Notes: generated by a model from the letters alone, not told the origin. 39,818 nucleotides of DNA from Flavobacteriales bacterium (GCA_026985675.1 JALSPZ010000145.1:1-39818), one strand, 5' to 3'; positions 9,901-17,771 are shown, numbered from the stretch's first letter. Program-made: numbers and translations.

Positions 9901-10259
9901 AAATCATCATATCCGTGCAAAATTTCTTTACATCTTAGTTGACTTCTTTTGATAATTTCTTTTTTGTAATCGTCATCCGACAGTGTTTTTCCCAGTTGGT
10001 TTTCAATTTCAGGACGGATAAGCGTTACTACTTGATTAATCAAATCGGAAAACTCTCCTTTTGCTGCTTGAATAATTTCAGACAAAATTCGTCTTTTCAT
10101 CTCATTAGCGGCATCATTGGTAAATGTTAGCCCGATTAATCTCGAAACAAAATATTTGGAATTTCCCGATAATAATTTTTGCAAAAAATTGTTTGCAATT
10201 TGAAAGGTTTTTCCCGAACCGGCCGAAGCATTATAAACGGATAATCTGTAATCTCTCAT
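6987..10259 (-). CDS. UvrD/RecB-family helicase-nuclease (AddA-like)
   Basis: This 1090-residue protein combines a superfamily 1A helicase with a C-terminal RecB-type nuclease, as in AddA/RecB enzymes that resect double-strand breaks. Visible helicase motifs: Walker A A-S-A-G-S-G-K-T (residues 11-18), motif II F-L-D-E-F-Q-D-T, motif III G-D-A-K-Q-S-I-Y-R-F, motif V S-V-H-A-S-K-G-L-E-F and motif VI Y-V-A-H-T-R-A. Nuclease residues: H in G-L-E-I-H-T-I-L, D in R-P-D-R-I-L-L, and D-Y-K-T-G near residue 1045. All key residues are present, so it looks active. The expected partner, an AddB-like nuclease, is not in the window. The gene is divergent from sodA across 103 bases and ends in a strong terminator. 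Confidence 0.88.
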   Translation of the reverse strand: MRDYRLSVYNASAGSGKTFQIANNFLQKLLSGNSKYFVSRLIGLTFTNDAANEMKRRILSEIIQAAKGEFSDLINQVVTLIRPEIENQLGKTLSDDDYKKEIIKRSQLRCKEILHGYDDFNLMTIDKLSYKIIRTFAREMDIPYDVNIIMDHREVIDNLIDEIISEAQKGEVLMNSLIALAKENAENEKSWDIKDALLEIVNILFDENHRNEVAEIKKKNFNDFLALKNVLLDKKRQIISNFTKFYQRGMQIISPFEGLTNDSVIKRIKACASPQTYKGVLFTDTMLKILSGEKKGVFYVKGRVEKLPFEQQSIIKSRYNDELMLYLTDLLEFYEKEYPNFLLINGLLNEINSLIIMNALERKIAAFKEQNHSIFINDFNFLIQEQLLKDLGTDTPFIYMRLGEKFIHYFLDEFQDTSELQWENMIPLIKESLSKDFTVNFPGETLGETMIVGDAKQSIYRFRNGKPEIFIDLSNPDLKDKTGNPFADVTGKRIEQMPYNWRSLGNIINFNNEFFTLNKKFLYIPEYRKVYDYVKQEIPKNKLSERQDKGYVQIQFAKKLSGRAEEGNRLPELVYNIIKDVKKRGYAFGDICFLFGAHKTSEPVAEYLTEKNIPVVSQRSLLVERASKVRFLVDMMKYLAFKTGINLYEALHFIFKRDEINKYGDLLIKLTHLNDIKLVLGELKRLGYELDLEWITGMSPYDLSIYLIEKFRLSGTDEKAYLEAFLDEVHEFTTQNKSGLSAFLRHWDDIKSDLSLTAAENSGAVRFMSVHASKGLEFPIVIFVGNQTLLDSRLDKSQIVWIDVDPEHFAGFKTLPVQAKVLEKNKKYASNYKQSIEEKKFDNYNKLYVAHTRASRELYIITPIPSKTVKEHPDFAQLYEGFLQEKKLLTERPEEEIIYSIGKKTFPEKKEKQEITRIQVTDHLNYWGDKNKLKIRTDSYEYWNESKKAAIAYGLEIHTILSKIHTQNDWKTQKEKFLATISEQEKEQVSDSIEAVIYHPELAEFYTDKYQILNERALLIPSDNIFRIKRPDRILLKDKKAIIIDYKTGEKHEKHKKQLESYAEILEETGYSVTDKFLVYIGKGVEIMKG

Positions 10260-10328
10260 TATAAAAAAATATTATACAACTATAAGTTAAATTTAATAAA
10301 ATATTTTTAAAATTAAGCATTTATTTAT

Positions 10329-10336
10329 TATCTTTG
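10329..10336 (+). promoter_or_regulatory. Candidate -7 box for the superoxide dismutase gene
   Basis: TATCTTTG matches TAnnTTTG and lies 26 bases before the ATG at 10363. No clear TTG -33 box is visible at normal spacing. Confidence 0.45.
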
Positions 10337-10362
10337 TTTAGAATCATTAAAAATAAAGAATT

Positions 10363-10968
10363 ATGAGTTTTAAATTACCTGAATTACCTTATGCATATGA
10401 CGCCTTGGAACCTTATATTGATGAAGCAACTATGCGTGTTCATCATACGGGACACCACCAAGGATATACCAATGGCTTAAACGCAGCTATTGAAGGAACT
10501 TGCTACGAAGGCAAGAGTATCGAAGAAATTTTGAAAAGTATTCACATTAATGAAACCGCTATACGTAATAATGGCGGTGGATACTGGAATCATATTTTAT
10601 ATTTTGACATTATGACTCCCGGGGGGAGTAAAGAACCCCAAGGAAAATTAGCAACAGCCATCAAAAGAGATTTCGGCTCGTTTGAAAACTTTAAAGATTT
10701 GTGGGCAAAAGCTGGTGCCGGACGTTTTGGTTCGGGTTGGGTTTGGCTTATGAGTAATCATGGAAAATTGGAAATTTGCTCGACTCCCAATCAAGACAAT
10801 CCTTTGATGAAATTTACCGATTGTTTGGGAACCGCTGTTTTGGGAATGGATGTTTGGGAACATGCCTACTATTTGAAACACCAAAATAAAAGAGGTAATT
10901 ATATCAAAGATTTCTTTGAGGTCATCAACTGGGATAAAGTAGGTGAAAATTTTGAAAAGACTTTGTAA
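10363..10968 (+). CDS. Superoxide dismutase, Fe/Mn family
   Basis: The 201-residue enzyme dismutes superoxide to oxygen and hydrogen peroxide in the cytoplasm; no signal peptide is visible. Predicted metal ligands are His27 (M-R-V-H-H), His77 (Y-W-N-H), Asp163 and His167 (M-D-V-W-E-H-A-Y). The second-sphere glutamine appears in T-P-N-Q-D-N-P (residue 144) and the helix before the second ligand reads N-N-G-G-G-Y-W-N-H, a combination typical of Mn-type or cambialistic enzymes; metal choice cannot be fixed from sequence. The segment after His77 reads I-L-Y-F-D-I-M, where many relatives have S-L-F-W. It has its own promoter box and terminator, so it is probably monocistronic. Confidence 0.95.
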   Translation: MSFKLPELPYAYDALEPYIDEATMRVHHTGHHQGYTNGLNAAIEGTCYEGKSIEEILKSIHINETAIRNNGGGYWNHILYFDIMTPGGSKEPQGKLATAIKRDFGSFENFKDLWAKAGAGRFGSGWVWLMSNHGKLEICSTPNQDNPLMKFTDCLGTAVLGMDVWEHAYYLKHQNKRGNYIKDFFEVINWDKVGENFEKTL

Positions 10969-10994
10969 TTTTTTACATACAATGAGGTAAAAAC

Positions 10995-11022
10995 CGTCAC
11001 TTTAATAAGTGGCGTTTTTTTT
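10995..11022 (+). terminator. Rho-independent terminator after the superoxide dismutase gene
   Basis: CGTCACTT (10995-11002), loop TAAT, AAGTGGCG (11007-11014) with one U-G wobble, then eight T at 11015-11022. It separates the dismutase gene from cydB. Confidence 0.85.
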
Positions 11023-11049
11023 ATTAACAATTTAAAAAATGTTTTTACG

Positions 11050-11057
11050 TATATTTG
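11050..11057 (+). promoter_or_regulatory. Candidate -7 box for cydB
   Basis: TATATTTG matches TAnnTTTG, 14 bases before the cydB ATG and downstream of the dismutase terminator, so cydB seems to be transcribed alone. No -33 TTG is seen. Confidence 0.45.
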
Positions 11058-11071
11058 TTTAAAAAAAGAAA

Positions 11072-12091
11072 ATGGAAGTTGTTTGGTATGTGATACTATT
11101 CGTTTTGTTAGGAACATATTTGTTGCTGGATGGATATGATTTAGGGACAGGAGTGGTATATTTATTTTTTGCAGATAGTATAGAGGAAAAGAAAAAAACT
11201 ATCAAGAGTATCCGTTCGGTTTGGGATGCCAACGAAGTATGGTTGTTTGCTTTTTTAACGATTTTATATTTGGTCTTTCCCAAATTTGCCTATTTAATTT
11301 TTGATGCTTTCGGTGGATATATTTTATTGTTTATATTGTTCTTATTACTTAAAACATTGGCTTTCAATCTTATGATCACATTTAAAGATAAAAAAACCAA
11401 AGATATTTTTGGTTTCTTCTACGGTTTTTTTAATATGATGATGATTGTTTTCATTGCCTTAATATTGGCAAATATTTTGCGTGGTATTTATCCCGATGCC
11501 GAAAAACAATTAGGGTTTGTCAGTGATAGTTTCTCACCTTTTACAGCTAATCAAGGCATCTTCGATTGGTTTACGGTTTTGATAATCGCTATAATATTCA
11601 TTACCATCTTAATACATGGAATGGGATGGGTAATTCTTAAAAATACTGGAGCTTTTAACAGAAAATTAAAAATCAAGATTCAACGTTTATCTATTATTTT
11701 ACTGATATTAAGTATTATTTTTATGGCATTGTGGTATTATATACATCCGGAAATCTACAAAAACTATTTTAAATATCCTTTTTTATTTATTTTTCCGTTT
11801 TTATATTTTTCCGCTCTTTTCGGATTAATGGCCATACGCACTTATCAAGAAGAGAATAAAGGATTTTTGTTATCTACGAATTTAATTATCTTTGGCTTGT
11901 TCAGTGTTTTTTCAGCCACTTTTCCACGATTAAGTTTGAGTTTAACTGAAGAAAAAATAACCATTTACAATACGGAATTTTACAACCCCGAAAAGTTTTA
12001 TTTTCAGGGTTGGGTAATTGCTATCGGGATATTGTTATTGATTTATTCTATTCTGATACACAAGTATAATAAAGGAAAAACAATAGATTAA
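11072..12091 (+). CDS. cydB: Cytochrome bd oxidase subunit II (CydB)
   Basis: CydB is the haem-free membrane subunit of cytochrome bd quinol oxidase, which pairs with CydA to reduce oxygen at high affinity. The 339-residue product has the family length, about eight to nine hydrophobic helices, and the conserved N-terminal pattern L-L-L-D-G-Y-D-L-G-T-G-V followed by S-V-W-D-A-N-E-V-W-L and F-P-K-F-A-Y. It is flanked by terminators on both sides and has its own promoter box. The catalytic partner cydA, normally immediately upstream, is not here; that position holds the dismutase gene. It may be an orphan or second cydB, or cydA may lie elsewhere. The stop codon lies inside the shared hairpin with the convergent gene. 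Confidence 0.9.
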   Translation: MEVVWYVILFVLLGTYLLLDGYDLGTGVVYLFFADSIEEKKKTIKSIRSVWDANEVWLFAFLTILYLVFPKFAYLIFDAFGGYILLFILFLLLKTLAFNLMITFKDKKTKDIFGFFYGFFNMMMIVFIALILANILRGIYPDAEKQLGFVSDSFSPFTANQGIFDWFTVLIIAIIFITILIHGMGWVILKNTGAFNRKLKIKIQRLSIILLILSIIFMALWYYIHPEIYKNYFKYPFLFIFPFLYFSALFGLMAIRTYQEENKGFLLSTNLIIFGLFSVFSATFPRLSLSLTEEKITIYNTEFYNPEKFYFQGWVIAIGILLLIYSILIHKYNKGKTID

Positions 12092-12112
12092 AATTGTAAA
12101 ATCTATTTTTCC
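12074..12112. terminator. Bidirectional hairpin between cydB and the convergent operon
   Basis: GGAAAAACAATAGATT (12074-12089) pairs with AATCTATTTTTCC (12100-12112), apart from a few unpaired bases. The hairpin contains both stop codons (TAA at 12089-12091, minus-strand TAG at 12105-12103), so the last codons of both genes double as the terminator. Confidence 0.6.
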
Positions 12113-12891
12113 TTTTTCAATGCTTCTTTTGCTTTTTGTTGATAAAGTTCAGCCGCTTTACGAGACTGATCACTTATTTTATTCATCATAATATACAAAG
12201 TATTCAATAAAGACTCTTTCTTGCTTTGTATGCTTTGCTTGCTCAATTCCCAATCGGCTTGAATACGTTTTAAAGCTTCTGCAATATCTAAGGTATTTTC
12301 TCCGGAATAAAAGGTTTTATCCAGATTTTTCTGAAAATTAATTTTACAATTATTCATTTCCATATCAAGAGACGGATCTTTAATATTTGCCACTTGCATG
12401 GCATAAAGTAAGGTTAACTGTTGTGCCAATAGCTCCATTTCATTGGAAGCTTGTTGGTAATCTATTACCTTTATATGATTAGTTTTTTTTATTTCTTCTA
12501 TTACATTATTAGATGCTTCAATAAAATCTTTAAGTTTTGTAAGCAATCCATCCATTTTTTTTCTTTCCGGCTTTTGTAGGGCTAAAACCCTCATCTTTTT
12601 CCATTTGGTTTTTAATTTTTTCAATTGAGGTTTTATATCCGGAAATTCATTTGCATAAATTTCCAAAGTTAAAATAGCTTTTTCTCCGGTAGAAAGATTA
12701 TTATCGTTCTCTCTGGCAACAAATTTAGATTTTAATCCACGGTATAAATAATCTTTTGCAATTCTCACGCCACTGGTGCGAATATCCAAAGCGGATTTCA
12801 TTGCATCGGAAACATCAATTTCTTGTCCGTATTGTGAAAAAACCGGAAGTTTAATTAATATGATAAAACTTAATAATATAATTTTTTTCAT
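12103..12891 (-). CDS. Secreted helical protein, third of a paralogous trio (PilJ-like?)
   Basis: A 262-residue protein with a signal peptide (M-K-K-I-I-L-L-S-F-I-I-L-I then F-S-Q), so probably periplasmic. The mature part is predicted all-helical and highly charged, and appears to be two similar halves, each with a helix carrying a conserved Trp (K-L-K-T-K-W-K-K-M and I-Q-A-D-W-E-L-S-K). This resembles the duplicated four-helix PilJ/NarX-type sensory domain of signal transducers, here without a membrane anchor or signalling domain. It shares size, architecture and Trp spacing with the next two upstream genes and lies 12 bases downstream of the middle one, as the last gene of the operon. The PilJ-like call is an inference from pattern; function is unknown. 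Confidence 0.6.
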   Translation of the reverse strand: MKKIILLSFIILIKLPVFSQYGQEIDVSDAMKSALDIRTSGVRIAKDYLYRGLKSKFVARENDNNLSTGEKAILTLEIYANEFPDIKPQLKKLKTKWKKMRVLALQKPERKKMDGLLTKLKDFIEASNNVIEEIKKTNHIKVIDYQQASNEMELLAQQLTLLYAMQVANIKDPSLDMEMNNCKINFQKNLDKTFYSGENTLDIAEALKRIQADWELSKQSIQSKKESLLNTLYIMMNKISDQSRKAAELYQQKAKEALKKEK

Positions 12892-12903
12892 TTTTCGGTA
12901 TTT

Positions 12904-13689
12904 TTACTTTTTTTGTGTCAAAAAATCTAAAAGTTTGAAGCTTTTATTTGAAAAAGTCTGTATATAAGAAAACATTAATTTAGGCTGATAAGCTTCACGG
13001 TTTAGCAAAACCTCAATATTCTTTACAGTTTCGCTCATATCCATATAAACTTCCTTCAATTCGGAAGCTAATTTCTTATCCTTTAATATTTTTCTTAAAT
13101 GATTTCTTACATTTCCCAAATTAGTATCAAAATAATCCTTTGCTATTTTTCTTAAGCCCATTCCTCTTTCCAGAACATAAACAATAGCTATCTTCTCAAC
13201 TTCCATTTCATTTTCTGCTAGCTTTTTAATCTTTTTTAAATTCTTTTTATAATCTCCGTAATCCGGTACGGTTTTAATTAACTCCTGTTGAAACTCAAAT
13301 AACAATTTTCTAAAACGCACAGTCTTATTAACAATAGCTTCAATATTTTTATCTTCGTAATTGGTTATTTTTAAACGATAAATATTCCAAAAGTTTTGAA
13401 GTTTTAGATAGTTTTCTTCTACTTTTTTATCCTGTGGCAAAATTAAAGTTAACTGATTCAAGTTATCATCAAATTTTGCTATGGATAAATCCATATCTTT
13501 AATTGCCTTTTGTTTAAAAACATTATTTTTTATGTATAAAAAATTCCTAAGGAATCTAAGGCTGAACATTTCATTTTCAGCCATTTTTTTTGCTATTTCA
13601 TTAATAGGATGTTCTTCAATCTGGGCTTGAACATTTCCGGCATTTAAAGATAGAAATACTATCAATAATAAAAATATGGGTTTTTTCAT
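12904..13689 (-). CDS. Secreted helical protein, second of a paralogous trio (PilJ-like?)
   Basis: A 261-residue protein with a signal peptide (M-K-K-P-I-F-L-L-L-I-V-F-L-S-L-N-A-G then V-Q-A-Q). The rest is helical and Lys/Glu-rich with no transmembrane segment. The first half has L-K-L-Q-N-F-W-N-I-Y-R-L, aligning with the Trp helix of its neighbours; in the second half the Trp position reads L-K-E-V-Y-M-D-M-S, so the residue has been replaced. G-M-G-L-R-K-I-A-K-D-Y-F is reminiscent of the helix-1 pattern of PilJ domains. It begins 28 bases after the first paralogue stops and ends 12 bases before the third begins. Products of such an operon could act as partners in an envelope sensing or binding complex, but nothing in the sequence names a ligand. 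Confidence 0.6.
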   Translation of the reverse strand: MKKPIFLLLIVFLSLNAGNVQAQIEEHPINEIAKKMAENEMFSLRFLRNFLYIKNNVFKQKAIKDMDLSIAKFDDNLNQLTLILPQDKKVEENYLKLQNFWNIYRLKITNYEDKNIEAIVNKTVRFRKLLFEFQQELIKTVPDYGDYKKNLKKIKKLAENEMEVEKIAIVYVLERGMGLRKIAKDYFDTNLGNVRNHLRKILKDKKLASELKEVYMDMSETVKNIEVLLNREAYQPKLMFSYIQTFSNKSFKLLDFLTQKK

Positions 13690-13717
13690 ATAAAATTTAT
13701 TTTAGAAATTAAGATAT

Positions 13718-14497
13718 TTAAAAGGTGTCTATTATTTTTTGAACAAAACGATTTTTTATTTGACGTAAATGATAATCTATACTCACACTTAACATAAAAA
13801 TAGTTTTAGGATTTTTTTGCGTGGGATGTTCCAGGTTAGATTTCAAAAAATTCCAATCTACTATAACTTCCAAAATATATTTTCCAGCTATCTGATCATT
13901 TAAAATCTTATCACTGTTATTTTTAATAAAATCCTCTGCTTTTTGTATATTTTTCTGATATTCATGCATCAGACTTTTGCTCAAATGTTTATAATTAGCC
14001 AAATAACTCATACTTATTTTTTGGATGAGTTTTCTAAAATACTGAATATCATTATATAATGTTAATTTATCAAGTGGTAAATCATAAACCGTCTTCATAC
14101 TCTCCATCAAATCGGAAGTCAAACGATCCCAGTTATTTATATCATAACTTATCGCTTTAAAATCATCATTATTCATATTTTGTGTAACTTTTTGGTTGAA
14201 TTTATACCAAAAAGCTTTTAGACTTTTCAAGCTTTCTTTAACCTTAGGGTCTTTAACAGTCATATCAATATTAGCAATATTTTCTTCAATTTTTGCCATA
14301 GCAAAATCAAATTCTTGTGCAGCATCATCCTTCATTATATTATTGATTAAAAACAGCTTATCTTTAACCAAGGTATAGCCGTAAACATTCATGTCGGCAG
14401 CCATATCATATAATTTAATTTTGGGAATATCTTCTTCAAATTGTGCGAAGATACTTAACGATGCCATAAGAAAAAAAGTAAGTAAATTTTTTTTCAT
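13718..14497 (-). CDS. Secreted helical protein, first of a paralogous trio (PilJ-like?)
   Basis: A 259-residue protein with a signal peptide (M-K-K-N-L-L-T-F-F-L-M-A-S-L-S-I-F-A then Q-F-E-E-D). It is predicted all-helical in two halves, each with a Trp helix (L-K-S-L-K-A-F-W-Y-K-F-N and L-E-V-I-V-D-W-N-F-L-K-S), the pattern that links the three genes. It is the promoter-proximal member of the minus-strand operon, with the divergent uvrC 195 bases away. Sequence identity among the three is low although length and layout are nearly identical, suggesting old duplications with specialisation. No catalytic or metal-binding motif is visible. Confidence 0.6.
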   Translation of the reverse strand: MKKNLLTFFLMASLSIFAQFEEDIPKIKLYDMAADMNVYGYTLVKDKLFLINNIMKDDAAQEFDFAMAKIEENIANIDMTVKDPKVKESLKSLKAFWYKFNQKVTQNMNNDDFKAISYDINNWDRLTSDLMESMKTVYDLPLDKLTLYNDIQYFRKLIQKISMSYLANYKHLSKSLMHEYQKNIQKAEDFIKNNSDKILNDQIAGKYILEVIVDWNFLKSNLEHPTQKNPKTIFMLSVSIDYHLRQIKNRFVQKIIDTF

Positions 14498-14653
14498 ATA
14501 ATTGTATGTGTTAATTTCTTTAATTTTACAAATTTACTTAAAATTCCTATCTAAAAAAATTATTTTATCCATTTAACTTCCAAATAAAAATCTTTTGAGC
14601 TAAAAAGACCTATTGAAATCAAAACACTTTTTTAAATTTTGAAAATTTAAATG

Positions 14654-14661
14654 TAAATTTG
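14654..14661 (+). promoter_or_regulatory. Candidate -7 box for uvrC
   Basis: TAAATTTG matches TAnnTTTG and lies 31 bases before the TTG start of uvrC. No -33 TTG at standard spacing. Confidence 0.4.
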
Positions 14662-14692
14662 TCTCTATCATTATTACTTTAAAAAATACTTT

Positions 14693-16477
14693 TTGAAAAG
14701 CATTCAACAAAAAACAAAGACCTTGCCAAACAGTCCTGGCGTTTATCAATTTATTGATAAACAAGGAGATATCATCTATGTTGGAAAAGCTAAAAACCTA
14801 AAAAAAAGAGTTAGTTCTTATTTTACCAAAAATCAAACCGGTAAAACAAAGGTTTTGGTAAGTAAAATAGTGGATATTAAACATATCGTAGTCGAAACAG
14901 AGACGGATGCTTTGCTGTTGGAAAATACTTTGATTAAAAAATATCAGCCCAAGTATAACGTCATTATGAAAGATGACAAAACCTATCCGTGGATTTGTAT
15001 CAAAAAAGAACATTTTCCGCGGGTTTTTCTTACTCGAAATGTCATTAAAGACGGTTCTGAATATTATGGCCCTTATCCTTCGGTTAAAACCGCACGAACT
15101 TTGTTGGATTTAATACATCATTTGTATCCTATTAGAAGTTGTAAGTTGAATTTAAGTCCCGAAAAAATCAAACAAAGCAAATATGAAGTTTGTTTGGATT
15201 ATCATATCGGACTTTGCAAAGCTCCTTGCGTGGGTTTACAAACCGAAGAAAATTATAATGAAAATATAAAGCATATTAGGAGCATCATAAAGGGAAACTT
15301 CAAAAAATCTCTTCATTATTTTGAAGAGCAAATGAAAAAATTTGCCGAAGATTTGGCTTTTGAAAAGGCACAAGATATCAAAGAAAAACTGGATTCACTA
15401 AAAAATTATCAAGCCCGTTCAACGGTTGTCAATCCTAAGATAAACAACGTAGAAGTCTATAATATCATTTCGGATGAAACCGCTGCTTATGTCAATTTTT
15501 TACAAGTAGGGCACGGTTCGATAATTCGTTCGCATACTTTGGAAATTAAGAAGAAATTGAACGAAACCGATAAAGAATTACTGGAATTGGCGATTATAGA
15601 AATACGGAGAAGATTTCAAGTATTTACCAATGAAATTTATATTCCTTTTTCCATTGATATTTTAAATGATATAAAAAAAACTATTCCGCAAATAGGTGAT
15701 AAAAAACGTCTTTTGGACCTATCCAAACGCAATGCAAGTTATTTTCGCTTGGAAAAAATCAAACAAATACAATTAACTGATCCTGACAAACATGTAAATC
15801 GTATTATGAAACAGATGCAAGCCGATTTGCGTTTGCCTGTTGAACCCCGACATATCGAATGTTTTGACAACTCGAATATCCAAGGAACAAATCCCGTTGC
15901 AGCATGTGTGGTTTTTAAAAACGGAAAGCCCAGCAAAAAAGATTACAGGCATTTTCATATTAAAACAGTTGAAGGTCCTAATGATTTTGCTTCGATGGAA
16001 GAAATAATTTATCGTAGATATAAACGTTTGCTTGAAGCAAAACAATCCCTTCCGCAATTAATCATAATAGACGGAGGCAAGGGACAATTGTCATCCGCAG
16101 TCAAAAGTTTAAAAAAATTGAAACTCTATGGAAAAATTTCCATTATCGGAATTGCCAAACGTTTGGAAGAAATTTACTATCCCAACGATTCCGTCCCTTT
16201 GTATCTGGACAAGAAATCGGAAACTTTGAAAATCATACAAAAAGCCAGAGATGAAGCGCATAGATTCGGTATAAGTTTTCATCGAAAAAAAAGATTAAAC
16301 AATACCTTGCAAACCGAATTGGAACAAATTAAAGGAATCGGAGAAAAAACCATTTTGAACTTGCTTAAACATTTTAAATCAGTAAAAAAAATAAAAGAAG
16401 CCAGTCTGGAAGATTTAATAAAAGTTGTAGGAAAACATAAAGCGGAGTTGATTAAAGATTATTTTTCCAATAGTTAA
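14693..16477 (+). CDS. uvrC: Excinuclease ABC subunit C, TTG start
   Basis: UvrC makes both incisions in nucleotide excision repair after UvrA/UvrB mark a lesion. Domains of this 594-residue protein in order: GIY-YIG nuclease (P-G-V-Y-Q-F and I-I-Y-V-G-K-A-K-N-L-K-K-R, about residues 13-45), a Cys cluster (C-X-n-C-L-D-Y-H-I-G-L-C-K-A-P-C), the UVR motif that contacts UvrB (F-A-E-D-L-A-F-E-K-A-Q-D-I-K, about 222-235), an RNase H-like nuclease (I-E-C-F-D-N-S-N-I-Q-G and I-I-D-G-G-K-G-Q-L) and a C-terminal helix-hairpin-helix pair (I-K-G-I-G-E-K-T). The start is TTG at 14693: homology begins at once, no ATG lies between the upstream in-frame stop and the GIY-YIG domain, and the first internal ATG would delete that domain. 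It converges with trmN6, 4 bases apart. Confidence 0.96.
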   Translation: MKSIQQKTKTLPNSPGVYQFIDKQGDIIYVGKAKNLKKRVSSYFTKNQTGKTKVLVSKIVDIKHIVVETETDALLLENTLIKKYQPKYNVIMKDDKTYPWICIKKEHFPRVFLTRNVIKDGSEYYGPYPSVKTARTLLDLIHHLYPIRSCKLNLSPEKIKQSKYEVCLDYHIGLCKAPCVGLQTEENYNENIKHIRSIIKGNFKKSLHYFEEQMKKFAEDLAFEKAQDIKEKLDSLKNYQARSTVVNPKINNVEVYNIISDETAAYVNFLQVGHGSIIRSHTLEIKKKLNETDKELLELAIIEIRRRFQVFTNEIYIPFSIDILNDIKKTIPQIGDKKRLLDLSKRNASYFRLEKIKQIQLTDPDKHVNRIMKQMQADLRLPVEPRHIECFDNSNIQGTNPVAACVVFKNGKPSKKDYRHFHIKTVEGPNDFASMEEIIYRRYKRLLEAKQSLPQLIIIDGGKGQLSSAVKSLKKLKLYGKISIIGIAKRLEEIYYPNDSVPLYLDKKSETLKIIQKARDEAHRFGISFHRKKRLNNTLQTELEQIKGIGEKTILNLLKHFKSVKKIKEASLEDLIKVVGKHKAELIKDYFSNS

Positions 16478-16481
16478 ACTT

Positions 16482-17192
16482 TTACATATTCCAATAAAAA
16501 TCCTTAGTCAATTCGATATATTCGTTCGTATAATGATGACGTGAGTTTTCAATAACCAAATTGTTTTCGTCAGGTGTAATTTTTTCTCGGAAAAAACTAA
16601 TCAATACACGTTTAATTGCCGCATGGGGATTTCCTTTGACATAAGTGATTCTTCTGGGATAAAAACTATAATGTTCGGCTATGGAAATCAAACGATTTAC
16701 TTTGGAATATGGATAAATTATAGTAATAATTCCGTTTGGTGTAGAAAATCTATCGGAAAACTTAAAAATATCTTCCGGTTTCAATTGATAATCTTGACGT
16801 GCCATTTGTCGGGCAATTCCTTTGGCTGGCACTTTCTCATCAAAAAAAGGTGGATTGGAAATAATTATATCGTATTTTACCGGCGGCTTAAATTCTTGCA
16901 AAGCAACCGGGTAAATTTTTAATCGCTTATTCCAAGGCGAAATCTTAAAATTGCTTTCGGCTTCTTTTGAAGCTTCCTTTTCAATCTCAACAGCATCTAT
17001 TGAGGCATCTAAAAATTTTTGAGCCATCATCAAAGCAATTAAGCCGCTACCGGTTCCGACATCCAAAATAGTTTTCGGTTGATAAAATTCGGTCCAAGCG
17101 CCTAATAAAACACCGTCTGTCCCGATTTTCATTGCACTTTTATCTTGACAGATAGAAAATTTTTTGAATCGAAAAATATTTTTACAATGCAT
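16482..17192 (-). CDS. trmN6: tRNA1(Val) adenine-37 N6-methyltransferase (TrmN6/YfiC family)
   Basis: A 236-residue class I SAM-dependent methyltransferase. The SAM-binding motif is L-D-V-G-T-G-S-G-L-I-A-L (about residues 42-53), the acidic ribose contact is V-E-I-E-K-E, and the catalytic N-P-P-F of N6-adenine methyltransferases lies near residue 114. The N-terminal K-I-G-T-D-G-V-L-L-G-A-W and the N-P-P-F-F-D-E segment are characteristic of YfiC, which modifies A37 of tRNA1(Val). The ATG abuts the rimM stop codon with no intervening base, so the pair is probably translationally coupled. A function in another N6-adenine methylation cannot be ruled out. Confidence 0.88.
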   Translation of the reverse strand: MHCKNIFRFKKFSICQDKSAMKIGTDGVLLGAWTEFYQPKTILDVGTGSGLIALMMAQKFLDASIDAVEIEKEASKEAESNFKISPWNKRLKIYPVALQEFKPPVKYDIIISNPPFFDEKVPAKGIARQMARQDYQLKPEDIFKFSDRFSTPNGIITIIYPYSKVNRLISIAEHYSFYPRRITYVKGNPHAAIKRVLISFFREKITPDENNLVIENSRHHYTNEYIELTKDFYWNM

Positions 17193-17726
17193 CTAACCGA
17201 TATAAATATCTATTAATCCCTCAGGCGTATTAAAAATAATTTGCTTATTTGCTCTATCCACTTTTTCAATCACATCATCGGATACCGGAATAAGAATTTC
17301 TTTGTTTTGATCGTTTTTTATAATAAAATAATGTTGGGGAGAAGTATCATTAACGGCAATTATCTTGCCTATTTTACCATGTTTTTTATCAATAGCATCA
17401 AAATTAATAATTTCGTGAAAATAAAACTTATTCCCTGTAAGTTCAGGCAAATCTTTCAACGGAAGATAAATTTCCTTTCCTATAAGATTTTCGGCTTCTT
17501 CCAAATTATTAATATCTTCAAAATCCAAACGCAAGGTTGTGGCTTTGTGCAAAGTAGATTTGTTGAGAAAATAAGGCACAAGTTTACCGTTGATATCTAA
17601 GAAAACAACATCTATATTCTCATAACTTTCAGGCTCATCCGTATCTATTTTAGCCAACAATTCTCCTTTAATTCCGTATCTTTTGACAATTTTCCCCAAA
17701 TAATAAGCATCATCTTTTTTTTTCAT
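17193..17726 (-). CDS. rimM: Ribosome maturation factor RimM
   Basis: RimM binds ribosomal protein S19 and helps fold the head of the 30S subunit. The 177-residue product has the N-terminal barrel signature Y-Y-L-G-K-I-V-K-R-Y-G-I-K-G-E-L and the A-E-N-L-I-G-K-E-I-Y linker, then a C-terminal PRC barrel (K-I-G-K-I-I-A-V-N-D and I-L-I-P-V-S-D-D-V-I). It lies 102 bases downstream of rpsP with a hairpin terminator between them, and directly abuts trmN6. The rpsP-rimM order is the one usual in bacteria. Confidence 0.95.
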   Translation of the reverse strand: MKKKDDAYYLGKIVKRYGIKGELLAKIDTDEPESYENIDVVFLDINGKLVPYFLNKSTLHKATTLRLDFEDINNLEEAENLIGKEIYLPLKDLPELTGNKFYFHEIINFDAIDKKHGKIGKIIAVNDTSPQHYFIIKNDQNKEILIPVSDDVIEKVDRANKQIIFNTPEGLIDIYIG

Positions 17727-17771
17727 AGGTTTAAAATTTTTAACACAGATAAAAATATCAAATTTTTAAAC

